Source of the DNA: Sphingomonas koreensis
GTDB taxonomy: Bacteria; Pseudomonadota; Alphaproteobacteria; Sphingomonadales; Sphingomonadaceae
Direction of reading: 5' to 3'
NCBI GenBank assembly: GCA_006438735.1
Contig: RCZF01000001.1
Location: forward strand, 1,364,001 to 1,428,000
Length of the DNA: 64,000 bases
The notes beneath the pieces are model-generated. The model was not told where the DNA came from and did no database searches. It saw only the letters and a program-made list of their open reading frames with translations. Positions 1 through 8,442 of the stretch are shown here, piece by piece (positions within the stretch are counted from its first letter, which is position 1; every line of letters begins with the position of its first letter). The translations under genes were made by a program, and so were the position numbers.

Positions 1-247
1 CGACCACGCGCAGCACTGTCACCTTGGGCAAGCCGCCCATCTGGTGGAACGCGCGGCCCGGCGCGCTGTCGATCAGCCCCTCGTCGGCCATGTCCTTGAG
101 CAGCGCCTTGAGCGCGATCTTGTCCGCCCCGTGCAACCCGAACGCCCGCGCGATCTCGCGCTTGCCGGCGGGCGTGTCCGACGTGATGATGAAATCGAGC
201 ACCTGCTTCTTCGAAGGCAGGCCGGGCTTTGGTTTCGGGCGAGGCAT
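1..247 (-). CDS. rnr: Ribonuclease R, N-terminal part (cut by window edge)
   Basis: This is the first 82 codons of a minus-strand gene that continues beyond the left edge. It starts at ATG 245-247 and reads MPRPKPKPGLPSKKQVLDF. A winged-helix-like segment follows (KREIARAFGLHGADKIALK), then LIDSAPGRAF. That is the helix-turn-helix extension at the front of sphingomonad RNase R, a processive 3'-5' exoribonuclease acting on structured RNA. The catalytic RNB and S1 domains are outside the window. The assignment rests on the N-terminus alone, so the family is likely but not proven here. Its upstream region also holds the inverted-repeat element that precedes glpD. Confidence 0.75.
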   Translation of the reverse strand, partial: MPRPKPKPGLPSKKQVLDFIITSDTPAGKREIARAFGLHGADKIALKALLKDMADEGLIDSAPGRAFHQMGGLPKVTVLRVV

Positions 248-277
248 GGAGCCGAGATAGGCGGTTCCTCATCAACC

Positions 278-410
278 GTCACCCCGGACATGGGCGCCCG
301 CCAAAGTATTACTTCGGCGGGAACCCTTGTTCCGGGGTCCACTGTGCCGCAAACTCGGCAAACGCGATTCTTGCTGCCCGGTGGATGCCGGAACAAGTCC
401 GGCACGACGA
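278..410. repeat. Interspersed GC-rich inverted-repeat element
   Basis: This is a non-coding spacer between divergent rnr and glpD. It holds an imperfect inverted pair, 326-343 (CTTGTTCCGGGGTCCACT) and 380-397 (GGTGGATGCCGGAACAAG); the arms match at about 15 of 18 positions. A further half copy (ACCCCGGACATG) lies near 281. The style matches the elements at 2848, 13024 and 51797 in this window. I infer a dispersed sphingomonad repeat family. Confidence 0.6.
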
Positions 411-419
411 AGGGTAAAA

Positions 420-1877
420 GTGGACCACGATCTGCTGATCATCGGCGGCGGCATCAACGGCTGCGCGATCGCGCGCGAGGCGTCGCTGCTCGGGCTTTCG
501 GTGCTGCTCGTCGACAAGGGCGATCTCGCCGGCGAAACCTCGTCGAAATCAACGAAGCTGATCCACGGCGGGCTGCGCTACCTTGAATATTACGATTTCC
601 GCCTCGTCGCCGAAGCACTCCGCGAACGCGAACGCCTGCTCAAGGCCGCGCCGCATTTGATCCACGGCCTCGAATTCGTCCTGCCCCACGAAAACGCGGT
701 GCGCCCGTGGTGGATGGTCCGCGCAGGGCTGTATCTCTACGATTGGCTCGGCGGCAAATCGTCGCTGCCCCGCTCGCGCGGCCTCCGCAGGAGCGATACC
801 GCGCTCGGCGGCCCGCTCAAGGCTGGTGGTCGCGGCTTCGTTTATTACGACGCGTTCGTCGACGACGCGCGCCTCACGCTGGCCAATGCGATCGATGCCG
901 CCGCCAATGGCGCGACGATCGAAACCTATCTCGCGCTCGACAAGGCCGAGCGTATCGACGGCGGCTGGCGCGCGACACTCGCCGACGGTCGCGTCGTCAC
1001 CGCGCGCGGCCTCGTCAACGCCGCCGGCCCCTGGGTCCACGAGATGCTGGGGTCGCTCGGCGTCGCTGCGAAGAGCAACGTCCGGCTCGTCAAGGGCAGC
1101 CACATCGTCGTGCCGCGGCTCTACGAGGGCGCGCACGCCTATATCCTCCAGCAGCCCGATCGCCGCATCGTCTTCGCCATCCCCTATCAAAACGGCTTCA
1201 CCGAGATCGGCACCACCGACGTGCCCGTCGATCGCCCCGAGGACGCGGTGATCGACGACGGCGAGATCGCCTATCTCTGCGAGGCAGTGAACCGCCACTT
1301 CGTCCGCCAGATCGCCCCCGCCGACGTCACCTCGAGCTGGTCCGGCGTCCGCCCGCTTTACGACGACGGGGCGAGCGACGCGAAAGCGGTGACGCGCGAT
1401 TACGTGCTCGAGCTCGACGACGACGGCGCCCCGCTCCTCTCGATCTTCGGCGGCAAGATCACCACCGCGCGCCAGCTCGCCGAGGATGCGATGGCCAAGC
1501 TCGGCCCGCCGCTCGGCCTCGCGCCGCACCCGGTGACTCCGGCGCGCGTCTTCCCCGGCGGCGCGATCGCCGATTTCGCGAGCTTCCTCGCCAGCGTCCG
1601 CGCGACCTGGCCGTTCCTCGGCGACGACCGCGCCGATCGCATGGCCCGCGCCTACGGCACCAGCCTCGCCGATATGCTACACGACGTTGCCGACGAAAAA
1701 GCGATGGGTGCCGATCTCGGCGGCGGTTTGACCGAGGTGGAGCTCAGCTGGATGCGCGACCGCGAATGGGCGAAAACGGCGTCCGACGCGCTCGATCGCC
1801 GCAGCAAGCTCGGCCTTCACCTCACTCCCGAACAGCGCGCGGCGGTCGAGGCGTGGTTCGTCAATCGAGCTTGCTGA
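420..1877 (+). CDS. glpD: Aerobic glycerol-3-phosphate dehydrogenase (FAD)
   Basis: 485 residues from a GTG start at 420, which has AAGGG six bases upstream. An ATG-equivalent start at 327 is open in the same frame, but its extra residues are repeat-derived and unlike the family. The protein opens with the FAD-binding motif LLIIGGGINGCAIAREA (residues 5-21). It continues with TSSKSTKLIHGGLRYLE and a second FAD contact, LSIFGGKITTARQLAEDA, near residue 345. The enzyme oxidises glycerol-3-phosphate to dihydroxyacetone phosphate at the inner membrane and passes electrons to quinone. No glpK or glpF is next to it. Its 3' end overlaps the convergent DUF3833 gene by 17 bases. Confidence 0.93.
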   Translation: MDHDLLIIGGGINGCAIAREASLLGLSVLLVDKGDLAGETSSKSTKLIHGGLRYLEYYDFRLVAEALRERERLLKAAPHLIHGLEFVLPHENAVRPWWMVRAGLYLYDWLGGKSSLPRSRGLRRSDTALGGPLKAGGRGFVYYDAFVDDARLTLANAIDAAANGATIETYLALDKAERIDGGWRATLADGRVVTARGLVNAAGPWVHEMLGSLGVAAKSNVRLVKGSHIVVPRLYEGAHAYILQQPDRRIVFAIPYQNGFTEIGTTDVPVDRPEDAVIDDGEIAYLCEAVNRHFVRQIAPADVTSSWSGVRPLYDDGASDAKAVTRDYVLELDDDGAPLLSIFGGKITTARQLAEDAMAKLGPPLGLAPHPVTPARVFPGGAIADFASFLASVRATWPFLGDDRADRMARAYGTSLADMLHDVADEKAMGADLGGGLTEVELSWMRDREWAKTASDALDRRSKLGLHLTPEQRAAVEAWFVNRAC

Positions 1878-2355
1878 TCGTCTCGTTGAGATGCGCGACG
1901 GTGACGCCCAATTTGCTCACCGTCATCCGATTGAGCGCGCTCTTGCCACCCGGTTGCAGATAGATACGCTGCTCCACCTTCATCCCGCCCTTCATCTCAT
2001 AAGCAAGATGCAGGCAATTGCCGGCAACGTCCCCGGCGACCGGCCCCGTCGCATCGCTCAGCGTCCCGGCGAAATGCCCTGGCGACACCTGATGCAACCG
2101 CCACTCGCGCTGCTCGGGCTTCTTGCCCTGCTGCATCACCGTCTGATCGAGCACCAGCGTCCCGCGCTCCATATGCCCGCGGCCGATCACACGAACCGGC
2201 TTCGTCGAATGCAGCATCACCTTCAATTCGGCGTGGCCCTCGGTGCGCCCGGCGAAGAACACATCGGGCTGGAACACCGGCCGCGGCGCGGCAAGATCGG
2301 GAGTGGCGGGGGCCGCAGCGATCAGCAGCAGCGATGGCAGGAGGATGAGTCGCAT
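1861..2355 (-). CDS. DUF3833-type exported protein
   Basis: 164 residues starting MRLILLPSLLLIAAAPA, a signal peptide with likely cleavage near residue 18. The mature part has the DUF3833 pattern: DVFFAGRTEGHAELKV, then GTLVLDQ, REWRLHQVSPGHFAGTLSD, and the ending NRMTVSKLGVTVAHLNETI. This family is a small beta-rich exported domain of unknown role. The open frame extends upstream to about 2874, but that extension is arginine-rich shadow sequence, so I chose the start that gives a clean signal peptide. It converges on glpD. Confidence 0.75.
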   Translation of the reverse strand: MRLILLPSLLLIAAAPATPDLAAPRPVFQPDVFFAGRTEGHAELKVMLHSTKPVRVIGRGHMERGTLVLDQTVMQQGKKPEQREWRLHQVSPGHFAGTLSDATGPVAGDVAGNCLHLAYEMKGGMKVEQRIYLQPGGKSALNRMTVSKLGVTVAHLNETISKLD

Positions 2356-2418
2356 GACGAAGAAACGCGCCGAGACGGCAAATGGACGCGTGCCCCACGA
2401 TTGGTCTAGCATCGCGCG

Positions 2419-2817
2419 ATGCCCCCGCCCGATCGCCACCATCCGCGCGTCCAGCCGCTGATCGATTATCTCGTCCGCCTGCCCGCGATCGAGACCGACG
2501 CCACGCCGCTGCAAGGGATCGCCTCGGGAACCGAAGACGGCCTGTGGTGGGTCAAGTTCGGCGTGCTGATCGATCACCCGCTCGCGTGGAACGTGATCCA
2601 GGAGCTCGGCCACGTCCTCAACTATCTGTCGCCGTCGGAGCGGCTGCCGACCGCGTTCAAGCCGGTCTCGCCGCCGCCCTATCTCAACGGCGGGCCGGGC
2701 GCCTATCTGTCCTGGGTGATCGAATGCCCGGTCGCCGACATGGACCCGGCGACGGTGGCGGAGTGGCTCGACAGCCGCCTGCCCCCGCCGGCCGATCCCG
2801 AGGCGTGGACGCCGTAA
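2419..2817 (+). CDS. Conserved hypothetical protein
   Basis: 132 residues, soluble, with no signal peptide or membrane segment. The sequence is rich in Trp and Pro (GLWWVKFGVLIDHPLAWN, GPGAYLSWVIECPV), and codon use looks genuine. I do not recognise a domain. It stands alone between the divergent DUF3833 gene (63-base gap) and a long inverted repeat downstream. Confidence 0.6.
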   Translation: MPPPDRHHPRVQPLIDYLVRLPAIETDATPLQGIASGTEDGLWWVKFGVLIDHPLAWNVIQELGHVLNYLSPSERLPTAFKPVSPPPYLNGGPGAYLSWVIECPVADMDPATVAEWLDSRLPPPADPEAWTP

Positions 2818-2847
2818 CACCCACCCGTCACGCCGTAACACCAAGCC

Positions 2848-2952
2848 GTCACCCCCGCGAAAGCGGGGGCCCATCTCGGAACGTCGCGGAATTCACGACG
2901 GTTGTGTTTGCCGTGAGTTCAGGAGATGGGCCCCCGCTTTCGCGGGGGTGAC
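2848..2952. repeat. Perfect 29-base inverted repeat
   Basis: Arms 2848-2876 and 2924-2952 are exact reverse complements over 29 bases, separated by 47 bases. Each arm has its own smaller hairpin (CCCCCGCGAAAGCGGGGG). The element fills the gap between the gene ending at 2817 and the convergent proS end at 2984. It could act as a bidirectional terminator, but there is no T-tract. It resembles other repeats in this window. Confidence 0.85.
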
Positions 2953-2983
2953 AGGGGGGGCAGCGTGGGGCGACAAAGGGACG

Positions 2984-4519
2984 TCAGTACGCCCGCCCGA
3001 TCAGCACCCGCTCGACCGCCGGCTTGCCGGTGAACACGCACGCCCCCTCGACCGCCGCGGCCTCCATCGGCGCGTTGCGCACCGTCAGCTTGAGCGCCTT
3101 CAACCGCTCGACCACCGCATCGAGCTCGGCCCCCGTCGGCCGCGCCCATTCGACTTCGACCCAGCCGGGATATTTGCCGCCCTTGGCGAAATGCGCCTCG
3201 ATCCCGGCATAATCGGTCACGCCGCGCGCGATATTGGCGTCCATCCGCGCCTGCGCCTCGTCATGCAGCGCGGCCTGAATGTCCTCGAGCATCGCCGCCG
3301 CGCCGCCGGCGAAGTCGTCGCGGCCGACCACCTGACTGTCGAGCTTGCCGTCCTCACGGTACAGCCGGTCGCGGCGGATCACCGAGACGTTGCCGCCCGC
3401 CATGTCGCGCCCGCCGACCTCGACGACGATCGGCGCGCCCTTCTTGACCCAGCCCCAGCGCTTGACCGCCGCCTTGGCCGGCTTGAGATCGAGCAGCACG
3501 CGCACCGGCTCGCCGAGCGCGCTCTGCTTGGCGATCGCCGCCTGCAATTCGTGACAATAAGCGGTGATCGACTGATCCTCGGGCGTGTCGCGCAGCATCG
3601 GCACGATCACGATCTGCCACGGCGCAATCGCCGGCGGCACGCGCAAGCCGTCGTCGTCGCCGTGCGTCATGATCACCGCGCCGACCATCCGCGTCGAGAC
3701 GCCCCAGCTCGTCGTATTGGCCAGCTCGAACTGCCCTTCGGCGTTCTGGAAGCGGATGTTCTGTGCGCTCGCGAAATTGGTGCCGAGGAAATGCGAGGTG
3801 CCGGCCTGCAGCGCCTTGCCATCCTGCATCATCGCCTCGATCGAATAGGTCGATACCGCGCCCGGGAAGCGCTCATGCTCGGGCTTCTCGCCGGCGACGA
3901 CCGGCACCGCCAGGCAATCTTCCGAAAAGCCGCGATAGAGTTCGAGGATCTTGAGCGTCTCGCGCTGTGCTTCCTCGGCGGAAGCGTGCGCGGTATGCCC
4001 TTCCTGCCACAGGAATTCGCTGGTGCGCAGGAACATCCGCGTGCGCATTTCCCAGCGCACGACGTTGGCCCATTGATTGATCAGCACCGGCAGATCGCGC
4101 CAGCTCTGAATCCACCGCGCGAACGCCGCGCCGATCACGGTCTCGCTGGTCGGCCGCACGATCAGCGGCTCCTCCAGCTTGGCCTCGGGATCGGGCATCA
4201 GCCCGCCCTTGCCGTTCGAAATCAGCCGGTGATGCGTGACGACCGCCATTTCCTTGGCGAAGCCCTCGACATGCTCGGCTTCCTTTTCGAAATAGGACAG
4301 CGGGATGAACAGCGGGAAATAGCAATTCTCATGCCCCGTCGCCTTGATCCGATCGTCGAGCAGCCGCTGGATGCGCTCCCAGATACCGTAACCCCACGGC
4401 CGGATCACCATGCAGCCGCGCACCCCCGATTCCTCGGCCATGTCGGCTTCGGTGATGACGGCCTGATACCAGGCGGCGAAATCCGCCTCGCGGGTAACGG
4501 AAAGGGCGTGTTTGATCAT
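2984..4519 (-). CDS. proS: Prolyl-tRNA synthetase, archaeal/eukaryal type
   Basis: 511 residues. It charges tRNA-Pro with proline. The class II core is visible: motif 1 region GVRGCMVIRPWGYGIWE, ENCYFPLFIPLS, and motif 2 around IVRPTSETVIGAAFARW with LINQWANVVRWE. The protein ends VLIGRAY. The roughly 500-residue length, the lack of the large bacterial editing insertion and the C-terminal Tyr mark the archaeal/eukaryal-like (type 3) form rather than the E. coli form. The gene is monocistronic, with an upstream gap to the regulator at 4626. Confidence 0.93.
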   Translation of the reverse strand: MIKHALSVTREADFAAWYQAVITEADMAEESGVRGCMVIRPWGYGIWERIQRLLDDRIKATGHENCYFPLFIPLSYFEKEAEHVEGFAKEMAVVTHHRLISNGKGGLMPDPEAKLEEPLIVRPTSETVIGAAFARWIQSWRDLPVLINQWANVVRWEMRTRMFLRTSEFLWQEGHTAHASAEEAQRETLKILELYRGFSEDCLAVPVVAGEKPEHERFPGAVSTYSIEAMMQDGKALQAGTSHFLGTNFASAQNIRFQNAEGQFELANTTSWGVSTRMVGAVIMTHGDDDGLRVPPAIAPWQIVIVPMLRDTPEDQSITAYCHELQAAIAKQSALGEPVRVLLDLKPAKAAVKRWGWVKKGAPIVVEVGGRDMAGGNVSVIRRDRLYREDGKLDSQVVGRDDFAGGAAAMLEDIQAALHDEAQARMDANIARGVTDYAGIEAHFAKGGKYPGWVEVEWARPTGAELDAVVERLKALKLTVRNAPMEAAAVEGACVFTGKPAVERVLIGRAY

Positions 4520-4625
4520 GCAATCTGTATCCTAGGCGTTTCGCGCCCGCTTAACCGCCGGCCGATCCTGGTCAATGCCGCGCGCCGTGCCGCGATGCAA
4601 TTGCCCGGCCGCGGTCGCTCGCTTT

Positions 4626-6014
4626 TCAATCGCCGGCGAAGGTGAAGGCGGAAAGGCCGCGCTCGCGGTCGTTGATCAACAGCGCGCGCGCCGCCGGCGC
4701 GGCCGAGCGTTGCGGGCAATCGGGGCGCGTGCAGGCGCGGCAGCCGAGGCCGATCGGCGTCGCCTCGCCGCCCAGATCGACGCCGCGCGCCACCGCCAGC
4801 GGCGCGGCCAGCGCCGCCTCCACGCCCAGCCCGATCGAGAACATCGCCTCCACGCCGCCATAACGGCGGCCCTGCGGCATCACCGTGCGCGCGACGGTTA
4901 ACCAGCGCGCGGCATCCTCGGTTTCGACAAGCTGGACCAACAGCCGGCCCGGGCGATCGAACACATGCGTCAGCCGCCAAAGCGGGCACCGCCCGCCCGC
5001 CTCGACCAACGCCGCGCCGCTCGCCCCGGCATAGCGTTTCGACACCTGCCCGGCACGGTCTATCCGGATCATGAAGAACGGCAAGCCCCGCGCGCCGACA
5101 CGGCTCAGCGTCGTCAGCCGATGTGCGACCTGCTCGAACCCCGCGCCGAAGCGGCGTTGCAGCAGCTCGATGTCATAACCGGTCGCCTCGCACGCGCGCA
5201 GGAAGCGAGCATAAGGCATCATCACCGCCGCCGCGAAATAGCTCGTCAGATGCCGGCGGTAGAGCCGCTCGGCGGCGCGATCGGCGAAGGTCCCCGCGCT
5301 CACCAGCGCCTCGATCTCGCCGCGCGCCTCGATCTGCGCGAGCTGATAGCCGGCGGCGAACGTCCGCGACGCCGGATCGAGCATTTCGGACAATTGCAAT
5401 TGTCGTGCGTGGAGATCGAGCCGGCGCAGCAGATCGGGCATCACCTCGGCCGGCAGGATGCGGATGCCGAGCTGATGCTTGACGCGCAGCCGCTCGGCGA
5501 TCGCGCCGTAAAGGTCGCCCGCGCCCAATCGCAGCTCATCCGCCAGCGCCTCGGCCGCACCGTCGAGATCGGCGAAATGGTTGCGCCACCGCTCGATCTC
5601 GCGCCGCACGACATCGACCGCGTCGGGCGCGCGCCCGGCGATCGGCTCGGTGCCCTGGCCGATTCGATCGAACGCGCGCGCGAACGCCTCGGCACCGCCG
5701 GGCGCGCCGGCGAGCCATTCGGCCATTTCGCCGCGATCGATCTCCAGATCGGCGAACATCGGATCGGCCAGCCGCCGCCGGATCGCGTCGGCGCCGCCGC
5801 CCGGCTCGTGCGCCGAAAGCGTGCGCGGATCGAAATCGAATCGCTCGGCCAGCCGCAGTAGCAATGTCGCCGACAGCGGGCGTTGGTTGCGTTCGACGAG
5901 GTTGAGATAACTCGGCGAAATCTCGAGCATTTCGGCCATCGCCGCCTGGGTCAGCGCGGCCTGTCGGCGCAGCCGGCGTACCGCATGTCCTGCAAACAGC
6001 TTGCGATCGGCCAT
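4626..6014 (-). CDS. XRE-family regulator of the RamB/ScfR type
   Basis: 462 residues. Residues 7-64 form a helix-turn-helix (VRRLRRQAALTQAAMAEM, SPSYLNLVERNQRPLS). A long middle region follows, and the C-terminus carries the cysteine-bearing signature LGCRACTRPDCPQRS (DUF2083-like). This is the architecture of short-chain acyl-CoA-responsive regulators such as RamB and ScfR. In actinobacteria, RamB controls isocitrate lyase. Here the gene is divergent from aceA with 215 bases between the starts. I infer that it controls aceA in response to acetyl- or propionyl-CoA status. Confidence 0.85.
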   Translation of the reverse strand: MADRKLFAGHAVRRLRRQAALTQAAMAEMLEISPSYLNLVERNQRPLSATLLLRLAERFDFDPRTLSAHEPGGGADAIRRRLADPMFADLEIDRGEMAEWLAGAPGGAEAFARAFDRIGQGTEPIAGRAPDAVDVVRREIERWRNHFADLDGAAEALADELRLGAGDLYGAIAERLRVKHQLGIRILPAEVMPDLLRRLDLHARQLQLSEMLDPASRTFAAGYQLAQIEARGEIEALVSAGTFADRAAERLYRRHLTSYFAAAVMMPYARFLRACEATGYDIELLQRRFGAGFEQVAHRLTTLSRVGARGLPFFMIRIDRAGQVSKRYAGASGAALVEAGGRCPLWRLTHVFDRPGRLLVQLVETEDAARWLTVARTVMPQGRRYGGVEAMFSIGLGVEAALAAPLAVARGVDLGGEATPIGLGCRACTRPDCPQRSAAPAARALLINDRERGLSAFTFAGD

Positions 6015-6191
6015 TTCCTACACGCCTTGTTTCTGTTATGTTCTGATCGATCCGGCCGCTATCGCCGGGAGCTTTCTTGTCAATCCTTTACACCATGACT
6101 TTCGGTGAGGCGAGCGCAATGACAGCGCGACCCTGTGAAGACAGCAATTTTGTCGCGCCAGACTCTCCACTTCCTCCACTTAAGCGGTGAA

Positions 6192-6212
6192 CCGCGGTGA
6201 AGTTCACCGCGG
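6192..6212. promoter_or_regulatory. Palindrome upstream of aceA
   Basis: CCGCGGTGAA-G-TTCACCGCGG is a perfect 10-base inverted repeat around one central base, ending 17 bases before the aceA ATG at 6230. It could be an operator for the divergent regulator or a hairpin in the aceA leader. A related half site (AGCGGTGAACCGC) abuts it at about 6183. Confidence 0.55.
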
Positions 6213-6229
6213 CTGTAAAGGAAGCGACA

Positions 6230-7507
6230 ATGACCTTCGACGATCTCGTTCCCGCCCCGACCGGCCGTTTCGACGGCATCACCCGCCCCTACGCCCCGGC
6301 GGACGTGGCGGCGCTGCGCGGATCGGTCGTCATCGAGCACACGCTCGCTCGCCGCGGCGCCAACCGCTTGTGGGAACTGCTGCACAGCGAGGATTATGTC
6401 CATTCGCTCGGCGCGATGTCGGGCAACCAGGCGATGCAGCAGGTCCGCGCCGGCCTGCAGGCGATCTATCTGTCGGGCTGGCAGGTCGCCGCCGATGCCA
6501 ACACCGCGGGCGCGATGTATCCCGATCAATCGCTCTATCCCGCCAACGCCGGGCCGGAATTGTGCCGCAAGATCAACAACGCGCTGCAACGGGCGGACCA
6601 GATCGAGCATAGCGAAGGCGGCGCGACCCGCGACTGGTTCGCGCCGATCGTCGCCGATGCCGAGGCCGGCTTCGGCGGACCGCTCAACTGTTTCGAGATC
6701 ATGAAGGCCTATATCGCCGCCGGCGCCGCGGGCGTTCACTACGAGGACCAGCTCGCCAGCGAAAAGAAGTGCGGCCATTTGGGCGGCAAGGTGCTGATCC
6801 CGACGCAGGCGCATATCCGCAACCTCGACAGTGCGCGGCTCGCCGCCGACGTCTCGGGCGTCCCGACGATCATCTGCGCGCGCACCGATGCCGAAAGCGC
6901 CAAGCTGATCACCTCGGAGGTCGATGAGCGCGATCACGAATTCCTCACCGGGGAGCGCACGCCCGAGGGCTTTTTCCGCCTAAAGGACGGCACCGGCGTC
7001 GATCACTGCATCAAGCGCGGGCTGGCGTTCGCCGAACATGCCGACCTCTTGTGGTGGGAAACCTCAAAGCCCAACATGGCCGACGCGCGCCGCTTCGCCG
7101 AGGCGATCAAGGCCGACTATCCGAACAAGATGCTCGCCTATAATTGCTCGCCGAGCTTCAATTGGGAGGCCAATCTCGACAAGCAGGACATCGCCAAATT
7201 CCAGCGCGAGCTCGGCGCGATGGGCTACAAGTTCCAGTTCGTGACGCTGGCCGGTTTCCACAGTCTCAACCACGGCATGTTCGAGCTGGCGCGCGGCTAT
7301 AAGGAGCGCGGCATGGCCGCTTATTCCGAGCTGCAACAGGCCGAATTCGCCAGCGAGGCGAACGGCTACACCGCCACCCGTCACCAGCGCGAAGTCGGCA
7401 CCGGCTATTTCGACCGCGTCGCCCAGACGCTCGCCGGCGGGACGAGCAGCACCACCGCGCTCGGCGAATCGACCGAGGCCGCCCAGTTCACCAAGCAAGC
7501 CGCTTGA
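6230..7507 (+). CDS. aceA: Isocitrate lyase
   Basis: 425 residues. It cleaves isocitrate to glyoxylate and succinate, the first step of the glyoxylate shunt. The start ATG at 6230 has AAGGAAG upstream. A GTG at 6197 is in frame but lies inside the palindrome. The catalytic loop KKCGH is at 179-183 with Cys181, preceded by [11 protein letters not shown]. Other family blocks are [19 protein letters not shown] and TLAGFHSLN. No malate synthase is in view. A 51-residue gene follows after 11 bases, in a likely shared transcript. Confidence 0.96.
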   Translation: MTFDDLVPAPTGRFDGITRPYAPADVAALRGSVVIEHTLARRGANRLWELLHSEDYVHSLGAMSGNQAMQQVRAGLQAIYLSGWQVAADANTAGAMYPDQSLYPANAGPELCRKINNALQRADQIEHSEGGATRDWFAPIVADAEAGFGGPLNCFEIMKAYIAAGAAGVHYEDQLASEKKCGHLGGKVLIPTQAHIRNLDSARLAADVSGVPTIICARTDAESAKLITSEVDERDHEFLTGERTPEGFFRLKDGTGVDHCIKRGLAFAEHADLLWWETSKPNMADARRFAEAIKADYPNKMLAYNCSPSFNWEANLDKQDIAKFQRELGAMGYKFQFVTLAGFHSLNHGMFELARGYKERGMAAYSELQQAEFASEANGYTATRHQREVGTGYFDRVAQTLAGGTSSTTALGESTEAAQFTKQAA

Positions 7508-7518
7508 GGAGAAGCACG

Positions 7519-7674
7519 ATGACCACCGAACCGCACCGCAGCCGCGCTGTCTTCTCGACCGAGGATTTCGAGCTGATGAAGGAAGCCGTCGCCGATTACG
7601 TCAAGAAAATCGCCGACGACCCCCGCTCGGCCAAATTCTCGAACCTCTATCACCGCCTCGGCCGCCTCGGCTGA
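7519..7674 (+). CDS. Small protein downstream of aceA (51 residues)
   Basis: The reading frame is ATG 7519 to TGA 7672-7674 and encodes MTTEPHRSRAVFSTEDFELM... ending NLYHRLGRLG. AGGAG lies a suitable distance upstream, and the gene starts 11 bases after aceA stops, followed directly by a terminator-like hairpin. The peptide is soluble and helical, with no cysteines. I do not recognise a domain. Ribosome-site spacing, codon use and placement support a real gene, probably co-transcribed with aceA. Confidence 0.65.
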   Translation: MTTEPHRSRAVFSTEDFELMKEAVADYVKKIADDPRSAKFSNLYHRLGRLG

Positions 7675-7698
7675 GCGAGGCTTCCTGGGGAGGAAGGA

Positions 7699-7725
7699 CG
7701 CCCGTCGGGAAACCGGCGGGCGTTT
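7699..7725 (+). terminator. Rho-independent-like terminator after aceA unit
   Basis: The stem CGCCCGTCGG / CCGGCGGGCG (one G-T wobble) closes on a GAAA loop and is followed by TTT. It sits 25 bases after the small gene and also faces the end of the convergent doc gene. Confidence 0.7.
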
Positions 7726-7731
7726 CCGCCG

Positions 7732-8130
7732 TCAATCGCGGGAGACGAGATGCGATCGGACCCAGTCGGCAAGAGAATCCTCCTCAAGCGTTCCCGACGC
7801 CAACGCCAGCATCATGCGGATCGCATCGCTCTTGTCGAACGCGATCTCGACCGCATTGAGCTTGAGGAATAGCCGCGCGATCACCCACGCCGTCCGCTTG
7901 TTGCCGTCGGCAAAAGGATGATTGCGCGCGATCCCGAACGCATAAGCCGCCGCCAACGCGCACAGATCGGTTTCGCCATAGCCGAATTTATTAATCGGTC
8001 GGCTCATCGCCGATTCGAGCAGGCCAGCGTCCTTGACTCCGCCAAGGCCACCATGCTCGGCAAGCTGGCGATCATGAACCGCCCGCGCGACATCGACCCC
8101 GATAAAGCGCGGGTCCTTGCTCGCGCTCAC
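7732..8130 (-). CDS. doc: Doc/Fic-family toxin (death-on-curing)
   Basis: 132 residues, starting at GTG 8128-8130. The start overlaps the antitoxin stop as GTGA, indicating translational coupling. The Fic/Doc active-site motif HPFADGNKRTAW is intact, preceded by LAAAYAFGIARN. Doc toxins transfer phosphate to elongation factor Tu and halt translation. No internal damage is visible, so the toxin is probably active when unneutralised. It forms a type II module with the AbrB-like gene at 8127-8354. Confidence 0.9.
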   Translation of the reverse strand: MSASKDPRFIGVDVARAVHDRQLAEHGGLGGVKDAGLLESAMSRPINKFGYGETDLCALAAAYAFGIARNHPFADGNKRTAWVIARLFLKLNAVEIAFDKSDAIRMMLALASGTLEEDSLADWVRSHLVSRD

Positions 8131-8354
8131 CGCGCGAGCACAGCCAGTATGTCGCGATCCTCGCGCATGATCCCTTCCGCCGCGGTCATCGCCTCGACGA
8201 AATCGAGGTCGGCTGCGCTGAGCATATATCCGCCTGGCGCTTCGCCGACGAACAGCTTGTCGCCCAACTCGACACGAAGCCGCGCGAGCATGTCCTTAGG
8301 CAAAACGACGCCGACCGAGTTGCCGATCTTAACGATTTTGAGTTCCATGGTCAT
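8127..8354 (-). CDS. AbrB/MazE-like antitoxin
   Basis: 75 residues from ATG 8352-8354; a second ATG lies two codons in (8346-8348). The swapped-hairpin DNA-binding domain is clear at the front: MELKIVKIGNSVGVVLPKDM, then LRVELGDKLFV. The C-terminal acidic helix (FVEAMTAAEGIMREDRD) is the expected toxin-neutralising tail. The open frame continues upstream to 8444, but that part is unrelated. It should repress its own promoter and neutralise the Doc toxin. Confidence 0.88.
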   Translation of the reverse strand: MTMELKIVKIGNSVGVVLPKDMLARLRVELGDKLFVGEAPGGYMLSAADLDFVEAMTAAEGIMREDRDILAVLAR

Positions 8355-8442
8355 ACACACGTAATAACACCGTAGCGCACGCCTCGCAACCGGAACCCCA
8401 GCCCCCTTCCCGCGCTCTGCCATATCGGGCAAGGGAAGCGGC

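Noticed and set aside
327..419. N-terminal extension of glpD
   Set aside because: The frame is open, but the 31 extra residues come from the inverted-repeat element and the FAD motif expected at the N-terminus begins at 420.
2948..4645. 565-residue plus-strand frame opposite proS
   Set aside because: It is the antisense shadow of a clear prolyl-tRNA synthetase; GC-rich third positions keep the opposite frame open. It has no family features.
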